A stretch of 63,146 bases of DNA from Merdimmobilis hominis (GCF_016901855.1 NZ_JACJKY010000015.1:1-63146); one strand, 5' to 3'. Shown: positions 27,645 to 35,308, numbered from the stretch's first letter. The notes: generated from the sequence alone by a model not told the origin. Made by a program: numbers and translations.

Positions 27645-27671
27645 TTGATGTTTCTGCGTGAATACTATAAT
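27645..27671 (+). promoter_or_regulatory. Possible promoter of the TIGR04086 gene
   Basis: TTGATG and a perfect TATAAT with a short 15-bp spacer, about 80 bp before the gene. The spacing is suboptimal. Confidence 0.4.
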
Positions 27672-27686
27672 AGTGAAACAAACGGA

Positions 27687-27712
27687 TCCTGTGCCGAACT
27701 GTCGGCACAGGA
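27687..27712 (+). promoter_or_regulatory. Stable hairpin in the leader of the TIGR04086 gene
   Basis: Perfect 11-bp stem (TCCTGTGCCGA / TCGGCACAGGA) with an ACTG loop. It is not followed by a T tract (CTTCGTGATT), so it does not look like a standard terminator. It would form at the start of the mRNA if the TATAAT at 27666 is used. Confidence 0.6.
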
Positions 27713-27753
27713 CTTCGTGATTATTATGGAAACGCAGAAAGAGGTGCTTTTTG

Positions 27754-28158
27754 ATGAACAATCCTTACCCGATTGATTGGCATCGGCTGTTGCGCGGTGT
27801 GTTGGTTGGCGTATTGATCGGCGAGGCTGTAACGATTGTGCTGTTGTTTTTGTTTTCGTGTATGATGGCGTTTGTCGATTTGCCGCTTGCGGCAGCGGAC
27901 TGGATGTCTTCTGGTGCGTTGGTGATCGGCGCGGCAGCAGGCGGTTTTTTATCCGCTGTCATTTCAAAAGCCAACGGCTTGCTCACGGGCTTTTTGTGCG
28001 GCGCTTTGTTTTGTATCTTGCTGATTTTGTTAAGCCTTGTGTTTCATTCATTTGAAGTGACCGCATTTTTTCTGCTGAAAGTGACACTTTCACTGATTTT
28101 TTCTGCGATTGGCGGAATTCTCGGGGTGAACCGGAAACAACGCAAGAGAAAATATTGA
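27754..28158 (+). CDS. TIGR04086-family small membrane protein
   Basis: 134-residue protein with four hydrophobic segments (about residues 10-38, 47-68, 72-93 and 97-120) and a short basic C-terminus (NRKQRKRKY). It matches the TIGR04086 membrane family typically found between yajC and the SCIFF genes in Clostridia. No catalytic residues are evident. GAGGTG lies 7 bp before ATG 27754. Its position suggests a link with SCIFF handling or Sec function, which is untested inference. Confidence 0.75.
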   Translation: MNNPYPIDWHRLLRGVLVGVLIGEAVTIVLLFLFSCMMAFVDLPLAAADWMSSGALVIGAAAGGFLSAVISKANGLLTGFLCGALFCILLILLSLVFHSFEVTAFFLLKVTLSLIFSAIGGILGVNRKQRKRKY

Positions 28159-28183
28159 TTTTTTTTCATTGATATGCTATGAT
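28155..28183 (+). promoter_or_regulatory. Sigma-A promoter of the SCIFF precursor gene
   Basis: TTGATT and TATGAT spaced by 17 bp; the -35 overlaps the stop codon of the preceding gene. Predicted start about 27 bp before the scfA ATG. Confidence 0.7.
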
Positions 28184-28215
28184 AAAAACAGTATCGACAA
28201 AGGAGTTTGATTCGT

Positions 28216-28353
28216 ATGAAACATATCAAAACATTGAACAATGCAAATCTCAAAAATTCTGCTGCAAAAGGCGGCTGCGGCGAGTGCCAGGCATCCTGCC
28301 AGTCTGCTTGCAAAACTTCTTGCACAGTTGCAAACCAGAAATGTGAGAAATAA
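28216..28353 (+). CDS. scfA: SCIFF peptide precursor (six cysteines in forty-five residues)
   Basis: Exactly 45 residues with six Cys at 21, 24, 28, 32, 36 and 43. The leader MKHIKTLNNANLK is followed by a core containing GGCGECQASC and KTSCTVANQKC. This is the ranthipeptide SCIFF family; in the studied Clostridium thermocellum case a thioether joins Cys32 to Thr37, and both residues exist here at the same positions. AAAGGAG is 10 bp before the ATG. A terminator at 28398 separates it from its maturase gene, which would give more precursor than enzyme. Confidence 0.95.
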   Translation: MKHIKTLNNANLKNSAAKGGCGECQASCQSACKTSCTVANQKCEK

Positions 28354-28397
28354 GAACCGGCTGATTCTGTTGTCGGTTTGGTAAGAACAAGCATGAG

Positions 28398-28430
28398 CAA
28401 AGGGGCATTTTGAGTGTCCCTTTGTTTTTT
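28398..28430 (+). terminator. Terminator between SCIFF precursor and maturase genes
   Basis: 10-bp stem (CAAAGGGGCA / TGTCCCTTTG, one G-T pair) and six T. The maturase start is only 31 bp further and no second promoter is evident, so partial readthrough is the likely way scfB is expressed. Confidence 0.8.
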
Positions 28431-28460
28431 GGCAAATATTTTTTGAAAAAGGATGTTTCG

Positions 28461-29831
28461 ATGATTCACAAATATTATTTAAACGGATTTTATATTGTAC
28501 TGGATGTACATAGCGGCGGCGTCCATGTGGTGGATGCGGTGATTTATGATCTGCTTGATTTTGTTGCACCGCCGTTTTCGCAGGAGCTGTTTGAAAAAGC
28601 ATGTGCAGCACTTTCTGACAAATACACAAGCGAGCAGCTTTTGGAAGCATATGAGGAAATCAAAGAGCTCACAGAGGCAGGCGTGCTGTTCTCGGCAGAT
28701 GATTACGAGAAATTTGCTGATATGATGGTGTCTGCACCGATTAAATCGATGTGTCTGCATGTGGCACACGACTGTAATCTTCGCTGCAAATACTGCTTTG
28801 CTTCGACGGGCGATTTCGGTGCCGGCAGAAAACTGCTCGATGCCGAAACCGGTAAAAAAGCAATCGACTTTTTGCTGACCCATTCCAAAGGACGCAAAAA
28901 TCTGGAGCTCGACTTCTTTGGCGGTGAGCCGCTGATGAATATGCCGGTGATCAAAGAAGTTGTTTCCTATGCACGCAGCAAAGAAAAGGAATACAACAAA
29001 AACTTCCGTTTTACGGTTACCACAAACGGTATTTTGCTCGACGACGAGATTACCGATTACTTAAATCGCGAGATGTACAACATCGTGCTGTCGATTGACG
29101 GAAGAAAAGAAGTCAACGACCGTATGCGCCCGACTGTCAACCAGAAAGGCAGTTATGATGTCATTCTTCCGAAATTCAAAAATCTGGTCGACAAACGCGG
29201 CGACGGACAATACTATGTCCGCGGTACTTTTACGAAATACAACCTCGACTTTGCAGCAGACGTTCTGCACTTAAACGAAGTTGGATTCGATCAGGTATCG
29301 GTGGAACCGGTTGTTGCCGATCCGAAATTTGACTATGCGCTGACTGAGGAAGATCTGCCGCGCGTGTTCGAAGAATACGAAAAACTTGCAAAAGCAATGA
29401 TTGAGAAAAAGAAAAAAGGCGAAGGCTTTAACTTCTTCCACTTCATGATCGATCTTGACCAGGGTCCGTGCGCAATCAAACGTCTGCGCGGCTGCGGCTG
29501 CGGAAATGAGTATGTTGCGGTCACACCGGACGGCGACGTGTATCCGTGTCATCAGTTTGTCGGAATGGAGCAGTTTAAAATGGGCTCTGTGTTTGACAAC
29601 TCGATCAATCAGGAAATGAAAGACGATTTTGCACGCGCAAACGTCTATACCAAAGAAGAATGCAAGAACTGCTGGGCAAAATTCTATTGCAGCGGCGGAT
29701 GCAACGCAAATAACTATCAGTATGCCGGCGATATTCGCAAATCGTTTAAGCTCTCCTGCGAGATGGAGAAAAAACGTTTGGAGTGCGCAATCATGATGAA
29801 AGCTGCACTGGCGGCAGACGACGCAGAATAA
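28461..29831 (+). CDS. scfB: SCIFF peptide maturase, radical-SAM thioether-forming enzyme
   Basis: 456-residue SPASM-type radical-SAM protein that installs the Cys-to-Thr thioether in SCIFF. An N-terminal peptide-recognition region (MIHKYYLNGFYIVLDV) precedes the CNLRCKYC cluster motif (Cys 105, 109, 112), the radical-SAM barrel (FFGGEPLMN), and a C-terminal SPASM region with Cys in GCGCGNEY, YPCHQF and CKNCWAKFYCSGGC. The start at 28461 matches family N-termini; the longer frame runs back through the terminator. It shares an operon with scfA. Confidence 0.96.
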   Translation: MIHKYYLNGFYIVLDVHSGGVHVVDAVIYDLLDFVAPPFSQELFEKACAALSDKYTSEQLLEAYEEIKELTEAGVLFSADDYEKFADMMVSAPIKSMCLHVAHDCNLRCKYCFASTGDFGAGRKLLDAETGKKAIDFLLTHSKGRKNLELDFFGGEPLMNMPVIKEVVSYARSKEKEYNKNFRFTVTTNGILLDDEITDYLNREMYNIVLSIDGRKEVNDRMRPTVNQKGSYDVILPKFKNLVDKRGDGQYYVRGTFTKYNLDFAADVLHLNEVGFDQVSVEPVVADPKFDYALTEEDLPRVFEEYEKLAKAMIEKKKKGEGFNFFHFMIDLDQGPCAIKRLRGCGCGNEYVAVTPDGDVYPCHQFVGMEQFKMGSVFDNSINQEMKDDFARANVYTKEECKNCWAKFYCSGGCNANNYQYAGDIRKSFKLSCEMEKKRLECAIMMKAALAADDAE

Positions 29832-29892
29832 TTGCCGCATAAACAAGCCTGTTTTCTCATATGAATGAAAAAAACAATAAAGGATGATTCAT

Positions 29893-30507
29893 ATGAGCAG
29901 GGTTGTTGAATTGAAACGAATCACGGGCGTCCTTCGTCGAAAAGGGCTTACAATTCTTTTGGCGGGATCGTTTGTGATAGGGCTTTTATACGGTGTATTG
30001 CTGATTGCGCAGGACAATGCATTTGCAAACGAAATGGCATCGCTTTCCGGAATGAAAACAGGAGCAGGGGAGCCGGTATGGCTGCTGTTTATTGAGCGGC
30101 TTGGTTCATCGCTTGCCTTTTTGGTGATTCCGTATTTCTTTGGCTTTTGTGCAGTGGGACAACCGTTGTGCTGTGGAGCAGTGTTTATAAAAGCGTTGGG
30201 TGCCGGTTCGTTTTTGGCGGGACTGTATCAGGAATATGCGTGGCAGGGTGTGGGATATTGTGCAGTGGCAGTTATGGTACCGCTGACGATTTCATTTTTC
30301 ATCTTGCTGCTTTCTTGCAGAGAGTCCATCCGGTTTTCCAATCGGATTTTTGCAGTCGCCTTGCATGGAAAGTCAGGGAATATCGGGATTTCTGCGATTC
30401 GTCTGTATCACGTCAAATATTTGTTTATCGCTGGGTTTGCAGTGATTGGTGCGCTGATTGATGTGCTGTTTACCGTCTGTTTTGCAAATCGGCTGCTGCA
30501 GCTTTAA
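29893..30507 (+). CDS. SpoIIM-like (DUF95) membrane protein
   Basis: 204 residues with about five hydrophobic segments. The order of elements (FFGFCAVGQPLCCGAVFIKALGAGSF, then LYQEYAWQGVGY, then a long hydrophobic stretch and CRESIRFSNRIF) resembles stage II sporulation protein M/DUF95 proteins. SpoIIM itself is part of the engulfment machinery (SpoIIDMP). No spoIID or spoIIP is near, so this may be a paralogue. The ATG at 29893 is preferred, as AAAGGA is 8 bp upstream. Confidence 0.55.
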   Translation: MSRVVELKRITGVLRRKGLTILLAGSFVIGLLYGVLLIAQDNAFANEMASLSGMKTGAGEPVWLLFIERLGSSLAFLVIPYFFGFCAVGQPLCCGAVFIKALGAGSFLAGLYQEYAWQGVGYCAVAVMVPLTISFFILLLSCRESIRFSNRIFAVALHGKSGNIGISAIRLYHVKYLFIAGFAVIGALIDVLFTVCFANRLLQL

Positions 30508-30543
30508 TATCGGACAGGAAAGAAAAAGACAGGAGGAAGTTTC

Positions 30544-31311
30544 ATGGGCGGATTTTTGGGCTTTGGAAACTATGAAAAAGAGGGAAAAGGTGTCGGAAAG
30601 AATGAACGGGAGAAAAAACGTTTCTTTCAGTTTTTTGATCTCTTCTTTCGAAAATTGGGACGTTTGGTGCAGCTGAATCTGCTGTACATACTGTTTTGCA
30701 TTCCTGTTGTGACAATCGGACCGGCAACGGCGGCGATGACAAAAATTCTGCGGGAATATACACTGGAACGTCCGGTGTTTTTGTATTCTGATTTCTGGGA
30801 TGCATTTAAAGAGAATTTCAAGCAGGGATTTGCCGTTTCCGTTTTTCAGGGAATTGTGATTGCACTGATTTATTCGGCGGTTATCTATTATGTCAGCATG
30901 ACAGTCAAAAGCGTATGGTTTTTGCTCTTGCTCGGCTTTATTGGACTGATTGGCCTGATTTTGCTGTTTGCAAGCTATTATGTCTATGTCATGATGGTAT
31001 CGGTACAGCTGAACGTGTTCCAACTCATTCGCAACAGTATTCTGCTCGCATTTGCCGGTGCGCGTACAAATATTTTGACATTTCTGTTCTCCACAGGATT
31101 GTTGGCTGTGAGTGTTGTGTTTTTCCCGATTTCGATTCCGCTGCTTTTGCTGCTGACGTTTTCGACGAGCACATTTATCTCTGTGTTTAACTCATGGCAA
31201 TATATCTACAAGCACTTGATTCAGCCGTACTATGAACAGACCGGTCTGCCGAATCCGTATGAACCCAAAGACGACGAGGCTGACGATACGCCGTTTGAAG
31301 ACAGTATTTAA
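30544..31311 (+). CDS. YesL/DUF624-family membrane protein
   Basis: 255 residues with five to six membrane segments. After a Gly/Lys-rich soluble N-terminus (1-35) comes the DUF624 hallmark LNLLYILFCIPVVTIGPATAAM, then YSDFWDAFKENFKQGF. Members often lie near carbohydrate transport genes, but none are here; function unknown. AGGAGG is 8 bp before the ATG. It follows the SpoIIM-like gene by 36 bp and ends at a bidirectional terminator. Confidence 0.8.
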   Translation: MGGFLGFGNYEKEGKGVGKNEREKKRFFQFFDLFFRKLGRLVQLNLLYILFCIPVVTIGPATAAMTKILREYTLERPVFLYSDFWDAFKENFKQGFAVSVFQGIVIALIYSAVIYYVSMTVKSVWFLLLLGFIGLIGLILLFASYYVYVMMVSVQLNVFQLIRNSILLAFAGARTNILTFLFSTGLLAVSVVFFPISIPLLLLLTFSTSTFISVFNSWQYIYKHLIQPYYEQTGLPNPYEPKDDEADDTPFEDSI

Positions 31312-31329
31312 CAATACAGATTCGTTAAT

Positions 31330-31366
31330 AAAAAGGTCCTTTCTGAAAAACAGAAAGGACCTTTTT
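31330..31366. terminator. Bidirectional terminator between convergent genes
   Basis: 16-bp perfect stem (AAAAAGGTCCTTTCTG and its complement) with an AAAAA loop; T tracts occur on both strands. Ends the DUF624 gene (plus) and the small membrane protein gene (minus). Confidence 0.85.
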
Positions 31367-31395
31367 CGTCTGTTATTTGTGTGTTCGAATACAGA

Positions 31396-31728
31396 TTAAT
31401 CTAAAATGAGTGATTTCTTTTTTCCTTTTTTATTTTTGGGGTATTCTCTGATCCGAATAATGTAGTCGAAATTAATGATTTCCTCTGCACCATAAGAGTC
31501 AACAAGCAGACCGGAATCACCGATTTCTTTAATCACTCCTGTGATTTGAGATTGAAAGGTGTAAATTAAGCACTGTTTGTTGATAAATTTCTGCGCCAGC
31601 AGTTTCATTTGCAATCCCTCTTTTCGTCGTTTTCTGCGAATGATCTGACCAATCAAGCGTTTATTTCTGCTGTGTATGATCATGATAATCACAAATATCA
31701 TAAAACAAGCAATATATGCAGAATTCAT
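31396..31728 (-). CDS. Small membrane-anchored protein with an Sm-like C-terminal part
   Basis: 110 residues: an N-terminal hydrophobic segment (YIACFMIFVIIMII), a basic stretch (RNKRLIGQIIRRKRRK), and a compact beta-rich domain (INKQCLIYTFQSQITGVIKEIGDSGLLV) ending in REYPKNKKGKKKSLILD. I recognise the C-terminal part from small Clostridia proteins (DUF6897-like); the pattern of short beta strands with a GVIKE turn is reminiscent of Sm/Hfq folds, an inference. AAGGAG is 8 bp before the ATG, and it has its own promoter. Confidence 0.65.
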   Translation of the reverse strand: MNSAYIACFMIFVIIMIIHSRNKRLIGQIIRRKRRKEGLQMKLLAQKFINKQCLIYTFQSQITGVIKEIGDSGLLVDSYGAEEIINFDYIIRIREYPKNKKGKKKSLILD

Positions 31729-31759
31729 GGCATCACTCCTTGTGTATTACAACGGCGAT

Positions 31760-31787
31760 ATAATAGATTTATCATGGTATATTTCAA
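31760..31787 (-). promoter_or_regulatory. Sigma-A promoter of the small membrane protein gene
   Basis: Minus-strand TTGAAA and TATTAT spaced by 16 bp, located just before and at the stop of the upstream pyridoxamine oxidase-like gene. Confidence 0.6.
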
Positions 31788-31789
31788 AC

Positions 31790-32215
31790 TCAAAATAACA
31801 GATCATACCGCGTACCATGGGAAAGCAAAACGCCGTCTGTCAGCCGAATACAAAGAATGGAGGTGTTTTTGTCATCAAAATTATTGTGGCCGTTGTCAAT
31901 CCAAGAGGCAAATGCATGCCGCAGCTTGTCTGCAATCACTTTATTTTCCTCTTTGCAGAACCAGCCTAAATTGACACCGATGCCATGCGCCGTAAACCAA
32001 TCGCCGCAAATTGCTGCGGTTGGATTCTTGGCTAATTGCATCATTTTGTTTGATGTTCCATAAGTAATGATGTAGAAGCATCCGTCTTCATAATAAGCAT
32101 TGACTGTGCGAACGCTCGGACGATCACCATCCATTGTGGCAAGGGCGATCAATTCATCATGACCGAATCGTTCGTTTAAAATTTCTTGTGCTTCCTGCGG
32201 AATGTTCTGACTCAT
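31790..32215 (-). CDS. Pyridoxamine 5'-phosphate oxidase-like flavin-binding protein
   Basis: 141-residue split-barrel protein of the PNPOx-like superfamily: ELIALATMDGDRPSVRTVNAYYEDGCFYIITYGTSNKM is typical of the FMN-binding half, followed by NPTAAICGDWF. These small members usually bind FMN or F420 and act as uncharacterised reductases. AGGAGG is 7 bp before the ATG, and a near-consensus promoter lies upstream. The partner and substrate are unknown. Confidence 0.82.
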   Translation of the reverse strand: MSQNIPQEAQEILNERFGHDELIALATMDGDRPSVRTVNAYYEDGCFYIITYGTSNKMMQLAKNPTAAICGDWFTAHGIGVNLGWFCKEENKVIADKLRHAFASWIDNGHNNFDDKNTSILCIRLTDGVLLSHGTRYDLLF

Positions 32216-32285
32216 TGTTTTCCCTCCTGTATCGTGCTGATGCTTGAATTTTCTATATGTCCGTTTTCAAAGTATATATGATTTT

Positions 32286-32314
32286 GTTATACATACTTTT
32301 TTTCTGTTTGTCAA
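32286..32314 (-). promoter_or_regulatory. Strong sigma-A promoter of the PNPOx-like gene
   Basis: Minus-strand TTGACA and TATAAC with a 17-bp spacer, about 70 bp before the gene. Confidence 0.8.
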
Positions 32315-32373
32315 GGAGATATGGGAGATCGCAGAAAGAAGTGCTTGTTATCTGAATGTTTTTGAATATAAAA

Positions 32374-32404
32374 GAAAAAACCGACGGTCAATATGACCGT
32401 CGGT
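32374..32404 (-). terminator. Terminator of the tRNA-Leu transcript
   Basis: 11-bp perfect stem (ACCGACGGTCA / TGACCGTCGGT) with a 3-base loop, followed on the minus strand by TTTTTTCTTTT. It begins one base after the tRNA CCA end. Confidence 0.9.
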
Positions 32405-32405
32405 C

Positions 32406-32491
32406 TGGTGCGAAGGATGGGATTTGAACCCACACATCGAATCCGACACTAGCACCTCAAGCTAGCGCGTATGCCATTCCGCCACCTTCGC
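32406..32491 (-). tRNA. tRNA-Leu (anticodon GAG)
   Basis: Minus-strand cloverleaf with acceptor stem GCGAAGG/CCTTCGC, D arm, anticodon stem CTAGC/GCTAG enclosing loop TTGAGGT (anticodon GAG), a long class II variable arm (TGTCGGATTCGATG) and T arm GGGTTCAAATCCC. The CCA end is encoded. The long variable arm and GAG anticodon identify leucine, reading CUC and CUU. It has its own promoter and terminator, so it is a single-gene unit. Confidence 0.97.
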
Positions 32492-32529
32492 GTTTGCTTT
32501 TTGTCTTCCGTTTCCTTCCGACGCAGATT

Positions 32530-32558
32530 AGTATATCAAAATGCAAAGAGAAAGTCAA
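32530..32558 (-). promoter_or_regulatory. Promoter of tRNA-Leu
   Basis: Minus-strand TTGACT and TATACT with a 17-bp spacer, 39 bp before the tRNA 5' end. The -35 lies just after the stop codon of the flippase gene. Confidence 0.8.
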
Positions 32559-32565
32559 GCTTTTT

Positions 32566-34068
32566 TTAAAAAAATTTTTGATTTTTTTTTCGAAACAGCA
32601 AACGATCGGTTTTTGAGATGCATCCGAATAGAAATAACAGCGAAATATAAACGAATAAACAAAAGAGTATACCGATCAAAAACGATGTATGGATCAGCAG
32701 CCGTGTGCATAAACAGGAGAGAAAACAAACGAACAGCGGCAGTAAAATAAAACGCACCAAATCAATTCGAAGCTTGATGACGCGAATCAGCTGAAGTGCA
32801 CTCATGGAAGCGTTGAAAATGGTTCCGGCGTACAGCATAAATAAATAGCCGTTCATTCCAAAGAGCGGAACAAGAAAAAAGACAAGTGCAACACGCATGA
32901 GTGCATCAGCCGTATTGTATTTCATTGAAGCCACTTGCTGATTGAGTCCTTTTAAGATTCCGTCAACGATCTGGTCAACATATAACAGCGGAATGAGCGG
33001 AGCGGCAGCGCGAAGATAACCGGACACCTGCGTGCTTTGAAAAAAGAATACACCGATTTCGTCAGCGAACAGCAGCATAATTCCCATGATGCCGAATGCA
33101 TACCAGAATGTAAGCCGCAGACAGCGCTTTGTCATGTAGAGTACGCGTTTTTTGTTGTGAACAGCCGCAGCAGCCGAAACCTCAGGTACCAGCAGGCTGG
33201 CGATCGGGGAGAGCAGCACGGCAGGGAACGTCAGAAGCGGCAATACCATTCCTTTGACCATACCGTATTGTGCAAGTGCTTGTGTATGCTGTGCACCATA
33301 TTGCTTAAGTCCGGAGGGAACAAGACTGTTTTCGATGGAAGAAAGCACACTGCGAATATTGTTTCCGGCAGCAATCGGCAAGACAATCGTTCCCATTTGT
33401 CTGCTGATACCGCGCGGTGCCTTTTTGTTTGTTTTTGGCCGTGTAACCCAAAAGGAACAAAAGGCGTAGATACAAGAGAGAATTTCCGACAATACAGAGC
33501 CGACTGCCAGTGCCATGCATGCAGAAGTGAGATCACCCGGTGTGCACAGCGACAGCAGCCATACAGTCGCAGCAATTCCGATGATCTGTTCGACGACATC
33601 ACCGCTGACAGAAAGTGCCGCGCGCCGAAGACCCAGAAAATACCCTCGGATGACGGCTGCAGTGCTTAAAAACGGGATACATAATGAAAATACCTTTAAA
33701 AGCGGCGCGGTGCGCGGTTCACCCAGCCAGTTGATTGCCGCCCAGTCAGCGCAGAAGAATAAAAGAAGCGCCGCCGTTATTCCGAGAAAAAGAGATGTAC
33801 AAAATCCAAGCCAAAATGCTTTTTTGATGCCGGCAGGCTCGTTTTTTGCCTGCTGTTCGGATACAATCCGTGTGACGGCAATGGTGATCCCAGAGGTCGA
33901 CAGTGTAACCGCAAGCATATAGACCGAGCATGCAAGCTGAAAAAGTCCCATGCCCTGCGCACCGATCCGATTAGCAAGCCAGACGGAGAACCCGGTTTGT
34001 GTGCCGCGCAAAAATAACCCCGCAACCGTTAAAACAAGCGTGCTTTTAAAAAATGATTTCTTTTGCAA
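32566..34068 (-). CDS. SpoVB/MurJ-like polysaccharide flippase (MVF/MATE fold)
   Basis: 500-residue membrane protein with 12-14 hydrophobic segments. The N-terminus (STLVLTVAGLFLRGTQTGFSVWLANRIGAQGMGLFQL) and PFLSTAAVIRGYFLGLRR are typical of oligosaccharide/lipid II flippases of the SpoVB-MurJ group. Members move undecaprenyl-linked precursors across the membrane; SpoVB acts in spore cortex synthesis. The start is TTG 34068, with GGAGG 8 bp upstream. It could serve vegetative wall synthesis or a capsule; nothing nearby decides. Confidence 0.8.
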   Translation of the reverse strand: MQKKSFFKSTLVLTVAGLFLRGTQTGFSVWLANRIGAQGMGLFQLACSVYMLAVTLSTSGITIAVTRIVSEQQAKNEPAGIKKAFWLGFCTSLFLGITAALLLFFCADWAAINWLGEPRTAPLLKVFSLCIPFLSTAAVIRGYFLGLRRAALSVSGDVVEQIIGIAATVWLLSLCTPGDLTSACMALAVGSVLSEILSCIYAFCSFWVTRPKTNKKAPRGISRQMGTIVLPIAAGNNIRSVLSSIENSLVPSGLKQYGAQHTQALAQYGMVKGMVLPLLTFPAVLLSPIASLLVPEVSAAAAVHNKKRVLYMTKRCLRLTFWYAFGIMGIMLLFADEIGVFFFQSTQVSGYLRAAAPLIPLLYVDQIVDGILKGLNQQVASMKYNTADALMRVALVFFLVPLFGMNGYLFMLYAGTIFNASMSALQLIRVIKLRIDLVRFILLPLFVCFLSCLCTRLLIHTSFLIGILFCLFVYISLLFLFGCISKTDRLLFRKKNQKFF

Positions 34069-34133
34069 AGCCGCATCCTCCGTCCTGCATGATTTGTTTC
34101 ATTTTTATGCGAAAAAAATTTTTTTATCCCCCC

Positions 34134-34161
34134 TTGTTTTCTTTTAAAAGTATGATATACT
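34134..34161 (+). promoter_or_regulatory. Promoter of the flavin reductase-rubredoxin gene
   Basis: TTGTTT and TATACT spaced by 16 bp, about 45 bp before the gene. The region 34100-34130 is unusually A/T-run-rich. Confidence 0.6.
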
Positions 34162-34206
34162 AAAGATACAAGTATACTGATTGAGTATAAATTAGGAGGT
34201 ACACGC

Positions 34207-34827
34207 ATGGATCAAACAGCAATTTACCGGATTCCTTACGGACTTTACTACCTTGGTACAACTGCAAACGGAAAATCGAATATCTGCGTTGTAAATACGG
34301 TTTCGCAGGTGACGGACGAGCCGAAACGCGTCAGTGTGACGGTGCTGAAAACAAATTTTACATGTGAATTGATGCTGCAGTCCGGTACATTCAGTGTTTC
34401 TATTTTGGACGCGGATTCCACACTTGCCGATATCGCGCATTTTGGACAGCAGAGCGGCAGAAACGTCGACAAGCTTGCAGAAAAGGCAATTTCGTTCGAT
34501 GTGCTCGGCAATCCGGTTTATAAAGAAAACTGTGCGGCAGTAATGAGCGTGCGCGTCACACAGACCGTTGATCTTGGCACCCATGTCATGTTTATTGGAG
34601 AGCTTGCGGATGCATCGGTGGAATCGGATAAAACCCCGATGACCTATGCCGCATACCGTGCAAAGAAAGCGGGCGTCAAAGTCGAGGCAGAGCAGGCAGC
34701 GCCGGCAACTTACCAGTGCAAGATCTGTCACTATGTGTATGACGGGGAGATTCCGTTTGAGGAGCTTCCGGATGATTATGTCTGTCCAGTTTGTAAAAAA
34801 CCGAAGAGCTTTTTCGTAAAAATGTAA
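34207..34827 (+). CDS. hrb: Flavin reductase-rubredoxin fusion (high-molecular-weight rubredoxin)
   Basis: 206 residues: an FMN-binding flavin reductase domain (about 1-150; [28 protein letters not shown]) joined by an Ala/Glu linker to a C-terminal rubredoxin with iron ligands Cys171, 174, 193 and 196 ([19 protein letters not shown]). In Moorella, Hrb passes electrons from NADH to flavodiiron proteins that reduce O2 or NO. Start ATG 34207 has AGGAGG 8 bp upstream. It lies directly before the hydrogenase maturation operon but has its own promoter. A flavodiiron partner is not in the window. Confidence 0.9.
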   Translation: MDQTAIYRIPYGLYYLGTTANGKSNICVVNTVSQVTDEPKRVSVTVLKTNFTCELMLQSGTFSVSILDADSTLADIAHFGQQSGRNVDKLAEKAISFDVLGNPVYKENCAAVMSVRVTQTVDLGTHVMFIGELADASVESDKTPMTYAAYRAKKAGVKVEAEQAAPATYQCKICHYVYDGEIPFEELPDDYVCPVCKKPKSFFVKM

Positions 34828-34833
34828 TGCAAC

Positions 34834-34862
34834 TTGACATTTTTTAAAAAACAGATTATACT
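34834..34862 (+). promoter_or_regulatory. Strong promoter of the hydrogenase maturation operon
   Basis: TTGACA and TATACT with a 17-bp spacer. Transcription would start near 34869, leaving about 185 bases of leader before the first gene. Confidence 0.8.
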
Positions 34863-34868
34863 AAATTC

Positions 34869-35053
34869 ATTACCGGACAAAAAAGAAACAGTTCTGATTT
34901 GGATGGGATTGGATGATTCTTTGCGCTGATTTTAACGGTGATTTCCTGCGAAAGAAGCGACAAAAACGGATAATCTGAACATCAATGCATGTAAGGCGAG
35001 CTGTATCCTTTTTTAGGGTACAGCTTTCTTTTTCAAAAAACGGAGGTGCTTGT
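34869..35053 (+). promoter_or_regulatory. Structured leader with terminator before the hyd operon (putative attenuator)
   Basis: About 185 untranslated bases between promoter and TTG start. A possible closing stem pairs 34892-34900 with 34973-34981 (GTTCTGATT / AATCTGAAC, one mismatch); an inner stem CTTTGCGC/GCGAAAG lies within. It is followed by the terminator at 34999-35033 and then the ribosome site. The order resembles transcription-attenuation riboswitches or protein-bound leaders. It matches no riboswitch class I can recall. The fold is hand-drawn. Confidence 0.5.
34999..35033 (+). terminator. Terminator inside the hyd operon leader
   Basis: 10-bp stem (AGCTGTATCC / GGGTACAGCT, one G-T pair), 7-base T-rich loop and TTCTTTTT tail. 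It lies only 20 bases before the first start codon. Confidence 0.8.
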
Positions 35054-35308
35054 TTGGAAAAACGGATCGCGCTGATTGGAATTATTGTGGAGGACACCAC
35101 AATGATTGAGCAGTTAAATCGGCTGCTGCATGACTACAGCGAATATATCATCGGCAGGATGGGGATTCCGTACAAGGAGCGGGGAATGAATATCATCAGC
35201 GTGGCGCTCGACGCACCGATGCCGGCGATCAGTGCGCTTTCAGGAAAAATTGGTGCGCTCAGCGGAATGCAGGTGAAAACGATTTATGCAAAATCAAAAG
35301 ATGAATGA
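35054..35308 (+). CDS. Iron-only hydrogenase system regulator (TM1266 type)
   Basis: 84-residue ACT-like/ferredoxin-fold protein: LIGIIVEDTTMIEQLNRLLHDYSEYIIGRMGIPYKERGMNIISVALD, typical of the putative regulator TM1266 that accompanies hydE/hydF/hydG. The start is TTG 35054, with GGAGG 7 bp upstream. It overlaps hydE by 23 bp. It has no DNA-binding motif that I can see, so direct regulation is uncertain; an RNA- or protein-binding role at the leader is speculative. Confidence 0.88.
   Translation: MEKRIALIGIIVEDTTMIEQLNRLLHDYSEYIIGRMGIPYKERGMNIISVALDAPMPAISALSGKIGALSGMQVKTIYAKSKDE

Noticed and set aside
29832-29892. Terminator after scfB
   Set aside because: A weak GTTTTCTCAT / ATGAATGAAAAAAAC pairing exists but the following bases are A-rich on the plus strand, not T-rich.
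34852-34978. 8-bp inverted match CAGATTAT / ATAATCTG between the hyd promoter and its leader
   Set aside because: One copy overlaps the -10 and cannot be in the RNA; an 8-base match over this distance is easily chance.
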